The notes: generated by a model from the sequence alone, not told the origin. A DNA stretch of 64,000 nt from JBLHZY01 sp050633265 (GCA_050633265.1 JBOEGE010000001.1:248001-312000), one strand, 5' to 3'. Numbered from the stretch's first letter, positions 8,001 to 16,452 are shown. Numbers and translations are program-made.

Positions 8001-10734
8001 CGATGATCTCTTCATCGTTGATGGCCCGCTTGGCGACAACACAATCATCGGCGGCGAAACCGGCGAAACAGGTGGCGATACGCTTTCTGTTGCCTCCGGC
8101 GAAGACCTGACCGTTGATCTGACAGACCCAGAAACCGGCACAATCACCGCCGGGCCAGACTCTCTGGACTTCTCTGAAATCGAAAACATCAACCTTGGCG
8201 CAGGCGACGATACAGTTGCTGGCTCCAACGGCGACGATAAAATCGATCTTGGTCAAGGCGAAGATGTGGCTGATCTGGGCAAAGGCGACGATACAGTTGG
8301 CCTTGGCAAAGACAGCGACGGCACACCAGATGGCGACAAAGACGTTGTGATCTTCTCGGATGGTGACGGCGACGACACAATCCTTGATTTCGACGCCCCA
8401 ATCACCAACCCAGACGGCACTTTGACAGGCATCGATACGCTTGATGTGTCCGGCCTGAACGATGCCGATGGCAACCCTGTGAACGTGGCCGATGTCACAA
8501 CCACAGAAAACCCAGATGGCGATGCGGTTCTGACCTTCCCGAATGGCGAAAGCCTCACTTTGGTTGGCGTTCCTGCCTCGGCCGTGACAACACCAGAGCA
8601 GCTGATCGCAATCGGCATCCCTGGCTTGCCACTCGACGGGATCGTTGATGGCACAGCAGGCGACGATCTGATCGACCTTGCCTACACAGGCGATCCACAG
8701 GGCGATATGATTGACGCAGGCGATGCGATCCTGCCCGGCGAAGCACCAAACGACGACATCGTCGAAGCAGGCGCGGGCAACGATACAGTTCTTGCTGGCA
8801 TCGGCGACGATGTGGTCTGGGGCCGCGATGGCGACGATGTGCTTTACGGCGAAGATGGCGATGATTCCCTCTCGGGTGGCGAAGGCGACGATCTTATCGT
8901 TGGCGGCGCAGGCAATGATACGCTTGATGCAGGCCAAGGCGTTGATACGCTTTACGGCGGCGAAGGCGATGATCTTCTGCTTGGCGGGCCAACCACCGAT
9001 CTGCTCGATGGCGGGACTGGCAACGATACGCTGAACGGCGGCAACAACGCTGACACCATCTATGGTGGCGACGGCAATGATGTGGCGAATGGCGAATTCG
9101 GCGATGATTTCATCGACGTCTCCGGCACCAACCCCATCCTTGATAACCCGCCCGCACCTGGCCTTCCGGCAGATGCGACACCAAACGATGATCGCGATTA
9201 TGTCAACGGCGGTGAAGGCAACGACACCATCCTCACAGGCGACGACGCCGATACAATCTACGGCGGCGCAGGCGATGATAGCATCGACGCAGGCATCGAC
9301 GACGATCTCATCGACGGCGGCGCAGGCAACGATACAATCGACGGCTCGATCGGCAACGACACCATCTATGGTGGCGACGGCAACGACAGCATCATCGCTG
9401 GCATCGACGCAGCTTCGGATTATGTGGGCGACGATCCACACTTCCCGCTCGGTGATCCAAACAAAAACGATGGTCGTGACTTTGTTGATGCAGGCGCAGG
9501 CGATGATTACGTCTTCACCGGCGACGACACAGATACAATCTATGGCGGCACTGGCAATGATACGATCCATGCCGGGATCGACGACGATTACATCTATGGC
9601 GGCGACGGCAACGACGATATCACAGGCGGCCACGGCTCCGACTTTATCGAAGGCGGCGACGGCGACGATGTGATCAATGCTGGCGACAGCTCGCTGCTCT
9701 ACGGTCAAGCACCCGATGCAACCGATCCAGTGCCGACAAACGGCCGCGACACTGTCGATGGCGGCGCTGGCAACGATTATATCGAAGGCCAAGACGACGA
9801 TGACCTGCTCATGGGCGGCACTGGCAACGATACAATCGATGGCGGCATCGACGAGGACACAATCCTCGGCGGCGACGGCGACGATAGCATCATCGGCGGC
9901 CAAGGCGCGGATGATCTGCAAGGCGGCTTTGGCAATGATACCTTCGACGGCGCAACAGCTGGCGATGTGGTTCTTGGCGGCGAAGATGCAGATGGCAACG
10001 ACATCGATACGCTCGATCTGCGCGGCTCTGGTGCGATCCGGATCAACTACGATCCGACCGATAGCGAAGCGGGTACGGTTGAGTTCCTTGATGGTGTTGG
10101 CGGCCCAGTTACTGGCACGATGACCTTCTCGGAAATCGAGAATGTGATCCCATGTTTCACACCTGGCACATCCATCGCGACACCAAAAGGCGAGCGCCTC
10201 GTGGAAGAGCTTAAAGTCGGTGATAAAGTCATCACCCGCGATAATGGCATCCAAGAGATCCGCTGGCTCGGCGCAAAAGATATGGATTGGAAGCAGCTCG
10301 CTTTGAACCCACATTTGAAGCCAATCTTGGTGCGTGCTGGCTCCTTGGGCAACGGCCTGCCAGAACGCGATATGATGGTCTCGCCAAACCACCGCCTCTT
10401 GGTGGCCAACGATAAAACGGCGCTCTACTTCGAAGAAAACGAAGTTCTGGCCGCCGCCAAACACCTGGTCAACAACCGTGGCATCCACGAAGTCGAAACG
10501 ATGGGGACGCAATACATCCACTTCATGTTCGACAATCACGAAGTGGTGCTTTCCAACGGCGCTTGGACAGAAAGCTTCCAGCCTGGGGATTACACTCTCG
10601 AAGGGATCGGCAATGCGCAACGCAACGAGATCCTCGAGCTCTTCCCCGAGCTGAAAACAGCACAAGGCATCGAGGCATATCAATCTGCCCGCCGCACGCT
10701 GAAGAAGCACGAAGCACGTCTGCTCGTAGACTAA
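5017..10734 (+). CDS. Giant RTX (Ca-binding repeat) protein with LamG-like and C-terminal Hint domain
   Basis: Predicted secreted or surface protein of 1905 residues, very acidic and Gly/Asp-rich, with no Sec signal, as expected for type I secretion. Order: short lead; LamG/concanavalin-like beta-sandwich (about 28-240, starting LIGLWDFNDG); three repeats starting near residues 243, 771 and 1207 (DGIVxGTxGxDLID); an unassigned domain about 305-535 inside the first repeat; dense GGxGxDxI nonapeptides (about 1265-1650); then Hint_2-type intein-like domain from Cys1713 (CFTPGTSIATPKGE), with SPNHR (His1792) and HEVVLSNG (His1841). The start ATG has GGAGAG 6 nt upstream. Hint domains can cleave the chain at their first Cys; whether this one does is untested. 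Thr ACA and Pro CCA codons are unusually frequent, unlike most neighbours. A paralogue of its C-terminus follows at 11270. No type I secretion genes are in the window. Confidence 0.9.
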   Translation: MTFWWKCLPHGKTTPTDTSDNDFDAPGADNLIGLWDFNDGAKTIDTGLADGIAQNGHLHGGASISNGALHLDGSHDYFDVAGADAPFDLSAGTVMVEFTQKDHVGSSPDVLVNRGEYCDRNSEGYFNIQVTASGQVQVNHYDGGQSVQLSTATGFFNEGDDVRVAYTWDEATGGSMVVENVTAGTSFTQDHSVSGLSLDVGDNDDENFTFGAREVDDGQYDQFFKGDINYVAIFDQDVVNTGDGIVSGTTGDDLIDLAYTGDPDGDMVDAGDAILPGEAPNDDIIQAGAGDDTIFGGEGNDEIYGDTGTSNVEMERESFNWNKIPDTNGGGGSVDDEESLNNQTLTQDTGNVTVTVTTPTVTSSGHGWWPHHSDDSIGVESSFESEDVVISGIDGAGSAVNDNSSLASLAEEGESGTYNIAFSDAVENVDFRISDIDADRGQVTIRAYDAAGNAIDVDLTAGSNLALTNTDSVAGADTATSANTHDVSPTATSNSVLVQIAGPVARIEVIHTNVGSGLSGINISDIYYDAPTGVVVDGAGNDLINGGVGDDAIFGEGGDDTIQLTDAFGDDTIIGGETGETNGDTLDATGVTTDTSVTFSDPETGTISSGADAANFAEIENVLLGSGDDTVTGSNGDDAVDLGQGEDVADMGKGNDTVGLGKDADGTPDGDKDVVVFGDGDGNDTITDFDAPITNPDGSLTGIDTLDVSGLTDASGDPVNVADVTVTQNPDGNAVLSFPNGESLTLVGVPASAVTTPEQLMAIGIPGLPLDGIVSGTAGGDLIDTAYTGDPDGDMVDAGDAILPGEAPNDDIIQAGAGNDTILAGLGDDDITAGSGNDIITGGAGDDLINGESGDDTILGFDGTDTVIGGETGETNGDTLDLSGETADVSVELNAPEAGTATNGTDTVEFSEIEGLTLGAGDDKVDNTSGTGAIDNLDMGAGDDSVYLVDDATIDMGEGDDVLEVGDNNDADLGAGDDLALLQTADNSTVDGGAGDDLFIVDGPLGDNTIIGGETGETGGDTLSVASGEDLTVDLTDPETGTITAGPDSLDFSEIENINLGAGDDTVAGSNGDDKIDLGQGEDVADLGKGDDTVGLGKDSDGTPDGDKDVVIFSDGDGDDTILDFDAPITNPDGTLTGIDTLDVSGLNDADGNPVNVADVTTTENPDGDAVLTFPNGESLTLVGVPASAVTTPEQLIAIGIPGLPLDGIVDGTAGDDLIDLAYTGDPQGDMIDAGDAILPGEAPNDDIVEAGAGNDTVLAGIGDDVVWGRDGDDVLYGEDGDDSLSGGEGDDLIVGGAGNDTLDAGQGVDTLYGGEGDDLLLGGPTTDLLDGGTGNDTLNGGNNADTIYGGDGNDVANGEFGDDFIDVSGTNPILDNPPAPGLPADATPNDDRDYVNGGEGNDTILTGDDADTIYGGAGDDSIDAGIDDDLIDGGAGNDTIDGSIGNDTIYGGDGNDSIIAGIDAASDYVGDDPHFPLGDPNKNDGRDFVDAGAGDDYVFTGDDTDTIYGGTGNDTIHAGIDDDYIYGGDGNDDITGGHGSDFIEGGDGDDVINAGDSSLLYGQAPDATDPVPTNGRDTVDGGAGNDYIEGQDDDDLLMGGTGNDTIDGGIDEDTILGGDGDDSIIGGQGADDLQGGFGNDTFDGATAGDVVLGGEDADGNDIDTLDLRGSGAIRINYDPTDSEAGTVEFLDGVGGPVTGTMTFSEIENVIPCFTPGTSIATPKGERLVEELKVGDKVITRDNGIQEIRWLGAKDMDWKQLALNPHLKPILVRAGSLGNGLPERDMMVSPNHRLLVANDKTALYFEENEVLAAAKHLVNNRGIHEVETMGTQYIHFMFDNHEVVLSNGAWTESFQPGDYTLEGIGNAQRNEILELFPELKTAQGIEAYQSARRTLKKHEARLLVD

Positions 10735-11269
10735 GAGTTATGCAGCTCGGCGCCGCGCAAGAGAAATCCTCTCGCGCGGCGCCGAAAATATGGCCGGGGG
10801 CGGGGGCTCCTCTGGCCATTTTATCCATTTCGGCCCCTAAAGAATCGCTTTTCGCGCGCGCGTCGGTCTTTCCGGCGCCATATTGCGTTTCGCATTTCGA
10901 AATAATCCGCCTGATCCGGCGCAATTGTTTCGCCAGCAGCCCAAACTGACGCAGCGATTTTAATCATCTTTTATGAAATCCTAATGCGGCGGGCATCCGC
11001 TCAATTGTTTCTCCTATTGCGCAACTGCGCTGCTGCACTTCCGCTTTGTTTCAAAACACGCCCCGATTTTGCACCAAATCTTAATCAAATCGGCGAAATC
11101 TCTCCCATCCCGCGCCCAGATCCGCAGCAAAGCTGATGCTGCACCCGCATAAATCCCCATGACAAACCGCGCCATATCTCTCAAACCTTGTTCACACCAA
11201 GGCAGCGCTGCCCGCCGCCTTTGGTACGAGTGCGCCCCGCTGCTGGGGCCAAAAGGAGAGACGCGCCAC
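10735..11269. other. 535-bp intergenic region between the two Hint-RTX genes
   Basis: Holds the GC hairpin at 10748-10784 and an AT-richer stretch (10955-11100) likely to carry the promoter of the second gene. The ribosome site AAAAGGAGAG (11251-11260) ends it. I recognise no coding region; short frames here have no family features. Confidence 0.5.
10748..10784 (+). terminator. Strong GC hairpin after the RTX/Hint gene
   Basis: An 11-bp perfect stem CGGCGCCGCGC / GCGCGGCGCCG, with four further inner pairs, starts 13 nt after the stop codon. There is no T-run on either side, so it is not a canonical intrinsic terminator. It may stabilise the mRNA 3' end or act with Rho. Confidence 0.5.
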
Positions 11270-13066
11270 ATGCCCATTTTCAACGGTACTTCCAACAATG
11301 ATCAGATCAACGGCACCTCGGATGCCGATACGCTCAACGGTTTTGGCGGCCAAGATACGCTTTCGGGCGCAGGCGGGAATGATCTGGTTGATGGTGGTGC
11401 GGGCGATGATCTGATCTATGGCGATACAGCAACGGCCGTGGCCTCTGATGGGCTTGATGCGAGCGCGCTGCGGCTCTCGTCCGCGAATTATCGTTCGGGC
11501 AGCGACACAGCCAGCGGCAATAACAACGCCAAGATCGGCGATAGCGCCATCTACGACAATATCGCAACCCTTGAGGACGGCACGCAAATCTATGGCAAAC
11601 TGGTCCTGGTCAGCACCTCGGATTCTGGCCTCAACATTGATCTCACAGGCGGCCAAGGCTCTGAAATCCTTCTGAATTCTGGGCGCGGCGCGACCCGCTT
11701 TGACCAAGGCGAAACCGCAACCTTCCGCCTTGAATTCTACCGCGCCGACACGGATGAACCTGTCTCGCTCAACTCAACCGCCACCTTCAACGATCTCGAT
11801 AGCAATGGCGGCAGCAATTCCGAAAGCGTCACCGTCGATGGCGGCTCTTTCACCGCTTTTGGTGTCTCCTCCGACAGCTCGCTTGTGCTCACAGAGCCGG
11901 GCGGGCAAGTCCGCGCGACCGGCACAGAGGCCAACAGCCCCGACGATCAAGACGCATGGTTCTCGGCCGAGTTTGAGAACCAAACAGCGATCACTTTTAC
12001 CCTCCAAACCCGCTCGACCCAATCCGGCTTTTCAATGAATGGCGATTTGATTGATGATGCGGTGATCACCCCGATCATCCCGGGCAATGATACGCTTTTG
12101 GGCGGCGCCGGGCAGGATACGCTTTACGGCGAAGCGGGCGATGATCTGCTCGATGGTGGCGCGGGCACGGATCAGCTTTTCGGCGGGATCGGCATGGATA
12201 CGCTGATCGCGGGCGGCGGGGCCGATACGCTTGATGGTGGCGATCAAAGCGACACATTCACCATTGCGGGCGCAGGCGATGCAGTGATCATCGGCGGCGA
12301 AGATGCGGACGGCACAGACATCGACATCCTTGATCTCTCCGCCGGGCTTGGCACCGCTTATGACAGCTTCAAGATCAACTACACCGGCAATGATCCCCTG
12401 TCTGAAAGCGGGCAGGTCGAGCTGATGGATGCGAGCGGCAATATCACCAGCCGGGTCAATTTCAGCGAGATTGAGCAGGTCATCTGCTTTACGCCCGGAA
12501 CGGCCATCGCAACCCCAAAGGGCGAGCGTTTGATCGAGGATTTGCAAGAAGGTGATCGGGTCTTTACCCGCGACAATGGCGCCCAAGAAATCCGCTGGAT
12601 CGGCGCGCGCCCTGTGGCCAAATCGGTCTTTGCTGAGCGCCCCGATCTTGCGCCTGTCTTGATCCGCAAAGGCGCGCTTGGCAATGGCTTGCCCGAACGC
12701 GACATGCGCGTGAGCCCCAACCACCGCGTGCTGATCACCTCTGATAAAGCCGAGCTGCATTTTGATGAGCGCGAAGTTTTGATTGCGGCCAAACATCTGC
12801 TTAAAATGGATGGGATCGAGGCCGCGCCGCAGGGCGATGCGACCTATATTCACTTCCTCTGCGATCATCACGAGGTGGTTCTCTCGGATGGCTGCTGGAC
12901 CGAAAGCTTTCAACCCGGCGATTTTTCCATGGGCGGATTGGCCAAGGAGGAACGCGCTGAAATCATTACGCTTTTCCCTGAGCTGGGCGCAAGCGAAGGG
13001 CTTGAAAGCTATTCCTCTGCGCGCAAAAGCCTGCGCAAACATGAGGCGGCGCTTTTGCTGGCCTAA
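11270..13066 (+). CDS. RTX-repeat protein with C-terminal Hint domain
   Basis: A 598-residue paralogue of the preceding gene at its C-terminus. It begins directly with Ca-binding repeats (NGTSNNDQINGTSDADTL) and has no signal peptide, fitting type I secretion. An unassigned region (about residues 60-265, Ser/Thr/Asp-rich, probably beta) separates them from a second RTX block (about 268-340: GNDTLLGGAGQDTLYGEAGD). A linker containing IIGGEDADGTDIDILDLS and FSEIEQVI leads into the Hint domain at Cys406 (CFTPGTAIATPKGERL), with SPNHR (His485) and HEVVLSDG. The final residues SARKSLRKHEAALLLA match the end of the upstream protein closely. The ATG at 11270 is preferred over an upstream frame extension because AAAAGGAGAG lies 9 nt before it. 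Probably self-processing and extracellular, by family; not shown. Confidence 0.9.
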   Translation: MPIFNGTSNNDQINGTSDADTLNGFGGQDTLSGAGGNDLVDGGAGDDLIYGDTATAVASDGLDASALRLSSANYRSGSDTASGNNNAKIGDSAIYDNIATLEDGTQIYGKLVLVSTSDSGLNIDLTGGQGSEILLNSGRGATRFDQGETATFRLEFYRADTDEPVSLNSTATFNDLDSNGGSNSESVTVDGGSFTAFGVSSDSSLVLTEPGGQVRATGTEANSPDDQDAWFSAEFENQTAITFTLQTRSTQSGFSMNGDLIDDAVITPIIPGNDTLLGGAGQDTLYGEAGDDLLDGGAGTDQLFGGIGMDTLIAGGGADTLDGGDQSDTFTIAGAGDAVIIGGEDADGTDIDILDLSAGLGTAYDSFKINYTGNDPLSESGQVELMDASGNITSRVNFSEIEQVICFTPGTAIATPKGERLIEDLQEGDRVFTRDNGAQEIRWIGARPVAKSVFAERPDLAPVLIRKGALGNGLPERDMRVSPNHRVLITSDKAELHFDEREVLIAAKHLLKMDGIEAAPQGDATYIHFLCDHHEVVLSDGCWTESFQPGDFSMGGLAKEERAEIITLFPELGASEGLESYSSARKSLRKHEAALLLA

Positions 13067-13078
13067 CGCGTTCTGGCT

Positions 13079-13705
13079 TTATCTGCGCGGGTTCTTGGCC
13101 CGCCAAGCCGCCCAATCCTCGGGCGTATCCAGATCAATCAACGCGCGCGCATCCGGGCAGGGAACTCGCGTTATCTCTTGGCCGCGCAGCACAGATCGCC
13201 CGCCTTCATCGCCCTCAATCCGCGCCAATGCTTCAAAGAAACGCGCCGGAAAAAGCACCGGTGATCCGGGCTGATCAGCAGGGCCGCAAAGCCGGGCAGG
13301 GCGCAAAGGCGCATCCCGCCAGGCCGCGATAAGCCGCGCAATATCTGCGGTTTCAATCTCGGGCATATCCGCCAGCATCATGATCGCGGCCTCTGCCCCC
13401 TTTGGCAAAGCCTTGATCCCGGCCCGAAAGCTTGCGCTCATCCCAAGGGCCGCATCCGCAACGCTCACTTTTTGCAGCGCCAGCCCCGCAAGAGCCCCAT
13501 GGCGCGCAGGCCTATCCACAGGCAAGAGGGCAATCACCGGCGCTCCGCTGGCAATGGCCGCCTGCGCTTGGCGCCGCAAAATGGGCACGCCGTCAATCTC
13601 TTGCAAAAGCTTATCCGCGCCGCCCATCCGCTTTGAGGCGCCCGCTGCAAACAGCAGGATCGCAACCTGCCCATCAGCCGCCCCGCCTGTCGGCTCAGAG
13701 CTCAT
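13079..13705 (-). CDS. Molybdopterin nucleotidyltransferase-like protein (MocA/MobA family)
   Basis: NTP-transferase family protein of 208 residues. The nucleotide-binding signature LLFAAGASKRMGGADKLL lies near residue 17, and the metal-site region MLADMPEIE near residue 115. The family members MocA and MobA add CMP or GMP to molybdopterin in the cytoplasm; length and motif fit MocA (cytosine dinucleotide cofactor for xanthine dehydrogenase-type enzymes) best, but the exact nucleotide cannot be decided from sequence. Its ATG overlaps the livM stop by 4 nt, so it is the last gene of the amino-acid importer operon, an unusual place for a cofactor gene. Its 3' end lies 12 nt from the convergent Hint gene. 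Confidence 0.75.
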   Translation of the reverse strand: MSSEPTGGAADGQVAILLFAAGASKRMGGADKLLQEIDGVPILRRQAQAAIASGAPVIALLPVDRPARHGALAGLALQKVSVADAALGMSASFRAGIKALPKGAEAAIMMLADMPEIETADIARLIAAWRDAPLRPARLCGPADQPGSPVLFPARFFEALARIEGDEGGRSVLRGQEITRVPCPDARALIDLDTPEDWAAWRAKNPRR

Positions 13706-15033
13706 CTCTCGGGCAACATGCCACGCGGCGCAAAGCGCAACACAAGCAGCAAAACCAGCCCCATCGTCAGCAAACGCATATGGGCGACCGAGCCAATCAG
13801 CCGCTCTTTGACAAGCGAACCATCCGCCATACCCGCCGTAATCGCATCAACAATCCATGCGCTCGCAGGCTCGACCTCGACCCAAAGGAACCAGATCAAA
13901 ATTCCGCCCAGAACCGCGCCCCAATTGTTGCCCGACCCGCCAACAATCACCATCACCCAGATCAAAAACGTAAACCGCAGCGGGCTATAGGTTGTTGGGG
14001 TAAGCTGGCCATCCAATGTTGTCATCATCGCGCCAGCAATGCCGCAGATCGCCGCCCCAAGCACGAAAATCTGCAAATGGCGCCGCTTTACATCCTTGCC
14101 CATGGCCTCGGCGGCGGTCTCATTATCGCGGATCGCGCGCATCATCCGCCCCCATGGCGATTTCAGCGCAAGTTCCATCGCAACCAGCAGGATCAACAAA
14201 ACACAAGTGAACAACAGCGTATAGCCAAGCTTCACCGCGACTGTCGAAGCAACCACCGGATCCATGCCAAGCCCTTGTGCACGCGCAACAAATTCCGCAG
14301 ACCCCTGCAAATCAATCTCATAAGGAACAGGGCGGGGCAGGCCGATCACATTGTTAACACCGCGGCTCAACCAATTTTCATTCTTCAACACAGCGATGAT
14401 GATTTCAGCGATCCCCAGCGTGGCTATTGCCAAATAATCCGAGCGCAGCCCAAGCGCCGTTTTGGCAACGATCCAAGCCGCCCCAGCCGCAAAAATCCCG
14501 CCAACGCCCCAAGCCAAAAGCACCGGCAATCCCAGCCCGCCAAGAAAGCCCGTCGCCGCCGGGTTCACCGCCTCAATCGCCACAACAGCCGGATCAAACA
14601 AGGCCCGAAACGCAAAGAAACCGCCGATCAAAAGCGCCATCGTCGCCAATCCGCGCCCATTGCCCCGCGCCATCCGCGCGCGCAGGATCACCGCCCCAAC
14701 AATCACCGCAAACCCAAGCCCAAGGGACGCAAAAACCCGCCAACCGCCCGCGCGCCATGCCTCTTCAACAGGGTCCACCGATGTCAGCACCACAGCCAAA
14801 CCGCCAAGCGCCACAAAGCCCATAACCCCAACGTTAAACAGCCCCGCAAACCCCCATTGCAGATTGACCCCAAGCGCCATGATCGCCGAAATCAGCCCCA
14901 TGTTGAGAATGCCAAGCGCAACATTCCAAGTCTGCACAAATCCGATCAGGATCAGCAGCGCGCCAACCAACCCAAACAAAACAAAGGCGCGGATCGGCAG
15001 GCCCGTGGCCGAAGAGGGCTGGCGCTGGCTCAT
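13702..15033 (-). CDS. livM: Branched-chain amino-acid ABC transporter permease
   Basis: Inner-membrane permease of 443 residues with about ten hydrophobic segments. The conserved LivM stretch RSDYLAIATLGIAEII (mid-protein) and the coupling loop PWGRMMRAIRDNETAAEAMG, which contacts the ATPase, are intact, as is the family end RFAPRGMLPE. It pairs with LivH. The start overlaps the livH stop and the end overlaps the nucleotidyltransferase start, so translation is coupled. The substrate class (Leu/Ile/Val, or other amino acids or amides) cannot be set from the permease alone. Confidence 0.9.
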   Translation of the reverse strand: MSQRQPSSATGLPIRAFVLFGLVGALLILIGFVQTWNVALGILNMGLISAIMALGVNLQWGFAGLFNVGVMGFVALGGLAVVLTSVDPVEEAWRAGGWRVFASLGLGFAVIVGAVILRARMARGNGRGLATMALLIGGFFAFRALFDPAVVAIEAVNPAATGFLGGLGLPVLLAWGVGGIFAAGAAWIVAKTALGLRSDYLAIATLGIAEIIIAVLKNENWLSRGVNNVIGLPRPVPYEIDLQGSAEFVARAQGLGMDPVVASTVAVKLGYTLLFTCVLLILLVAMELALKSPWGRMMRAIRDNETAAEAMGKDVKRRHLQIFVLGAAICGIAGAMMTTLDGQLTPTTYSPLRFTFLIWVMVIVGGSGNNWGAVLGGILIWFLWVEVEPASAWIVDAITAGMADGSLVKERLIGSVAHMRLLTMGLVLLLVLRFAPRGMLPER

Positions 15034-16040
15034 ACCGATTTCCCCTGAAAAATCCCTGTCGGGCGAAACAGCAAAACGATGATCAAAATCACAAAGGACA
15101 CCGCGAATTTATAATCGGTCGAAAGCAGTTGAACGAGCCCGCTTGGCTCAAACCCATCGGGGGCCAAATAGCCAAGCACCTTTTTGAACGCATAGGTGAC
15201 AGTCACTTCGGAAAACGCGATCACAAACCCGCCCGCGATCGCCCCCAAAGGCGAGCCCAACCCGCCAACAATCGCAGCCGCAAAAATCGGCAGCAAAAGC
15301 TGAAAATAGGTAAAGGGTTTAAAGCTCTTATCCAGCCCATAAAGCACCCCAGCAATCGTCGCCAAAGCCGCCACAATGATCCATGTGATCATCACAACCC
15401 GCTCGGGTGAAATGCCGGAAAGAAGCGCCAAATCCTCATTGTCGGAAAAGGCGCGCATGGATTTGCCTGTCCGGGTCTTGTTTAAAAACCAAAACAGCAC
15501 AGCAACAACAATGATCGCTGTGATCAATGTAATGCCCTGCGATGTTCGGATCGCAAGCCCTTCGCTCAGCCCGGTTATCGCCTTGAAATCACGCGCAGAA
15601 ATGATGAACCGCGCCCCATCGGAAAAGTTGCGATCTTCCACCCCGATCAAAAGCCGCACAATCCCATTGGTAACAAACATAACCCCCATCGACACAATCA
15701 CCAGCATCACCGGCGCGGCCTTCACCCGCCGGTAAAACCGATAGACAATGCGATCCGATGCCAGAACAAACGCCGCCGTTAAAGCGATCCCAAAGGGCAA
15801 AGCGAGCAGGGCGGTTGGCAAAGGCCCAAAAGAAACCCCAAGCGCCTGAAGCCCCCATGTGGCGAAAATCGTTGCCATCGTCCCAAAGGCCATCGTATCG
15901 CCATGGGCAAAATTCGAGAAGCGCAAGATGCCATAGATCAGCGTCACCCCAAGCGCCCCAAGCGCAAGCTGCGCCCCATAAGCACTTGCCGGAACGATCA
16001 CATAATTTGTCAGCGCAACCAGTGCGTTTAGAAAATCCAT
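15030..16040 (-). CDS. livH: Branched-chain amino-acid ABC transporter permease
   Basis: Second permease subunit, 336 residues, hydrophobic throughout. LivH hallmarks: LGALGVTLIYGILRFSNFAHGD near the N-terminus and the coupling loop TRTGKSMRAFSDNEDLALLSGI in the middle; the end FRPTGIFQG is typical. It sits between the small exported protein (16072-16452) and livM, overlapping the latter by 4 nt. With the ATPase gene livF truncated upstream, the permeases would have to rely on LivG alone or on an ATPase encoded elsewhere. Confidence 0.9.
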   Translation of the reverse strand: MDFLNALVALTNYVIVPASAYGAQLALGALGVTLIYGILRFSNFAHGDTMAFGTMATIFATWGLQALGVSFGPLPTALLALPFGIALTAAFVLASDRIVYRFYRRVKAAPVMLVIVSMGVMFVTNGIVRLLIGVEDRNFSDGARFIISARDFKAITGLSEGLAIRTSQGITLITAIIVVAVLFWFLNKTRTGKSMRAFSDNEDLALLSGISPERVVMITWIIVAALATIAGVLYGLDKSFKPFTYFQLLLPIFAAAIVGGLGSPLGAIAGGFVIAFSEVTVTYAFKKVLGYLAPDGFEPSGLVQLLSTDYKFAVSFVILIIVLLFRPTGIFQGKSV

Positions 16041-16071
16041 CGTCCCTCCGCGCGCCGGTGATCCGCCTCGC

Positions 16072-16452
16072 TTATTCTTCTTCGCAACTGCCCGTCATCG
16101 TGACCGGCAACAAAGCCCCCGGAACGGCTGGATGCGCTGTCACCATCATCCCAACGCGGGGCACAATCGAAATCATATAGGCCGTGCCCGTTGGCGAACG
16201 CCCAACAAAATCGCGCCGGTTGGGCGCATCGCCAGCCACCTCAAGCGCGCCAAAAACAACCCCCGCAACCTCGGCAATAAAGCGCGGCGGAATTGTGCTG
16301 CTGAGCGTCATCAAAGTTGCCTCTTTTGGCTCAAGACAGGCGCCGCCAACAGGGCAAACCTGATCAATAACGCATTTCGCCCCAATGCCCGCCGCCTGCG
16401 CCTGGCCGGCAAAACTCGCCGCCACTGCCATCGCAATAATCACCCGTTTCAT
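16072..16452 (-). CDS. Small exported protein within the liv operon, function unknown
   Basis: A 126-residue protein with a clear Sec signal peptide (MKRVIIAMAVAASFAGQAQA/AG). The mature part has four cysteines, two of them close together (CVIDQVCPVGGAC) and one near the C-terminus (GSCEEE), so disulfides in the periplasm are likely. The ribosome site GGAGGG lies 8 nt before the ATG. It sits between livF and livH and is separated from livH by only 31 nt, so it is co-transcribed. I do not recognise a named family. An accessory role in the importer is suggested only by position. Confidence 0.75.
   Translation of the reverse strand: MKRVIIAMAVAASFAGQAQAAGIGAKCVIDQVCPVGGACLEPKEATLMTLSSTIPPRFIAEVAGVVFGALEVAGDAPNRRDFVGRSPTGTAYMISIVPRVGMMVTAHPAVPGALLPVTMTGSCEEE

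Noticed and set aside
5743..9990. Regular short repeats that might suggest a CRISPR array
   Set aside because: Repeats are in-frame Gly-Asp codons of RTX nonapeptides with no constant spacer length and no cas genes.
7978..10710. Minus-strand frame of about 910 residues
   Set aside because: Exact antisense of the RTX repeats; its Ile/Val/Ala-Cys periodicity is a mirror of GGxGxD codons. No ribosome site or domain.
13432..15048. Plus-strand frame of about 538 residues
   Set aside because: Antisense to livM and the nucleotidyltransferase; composition is His/Arg/Gln-rich noise.
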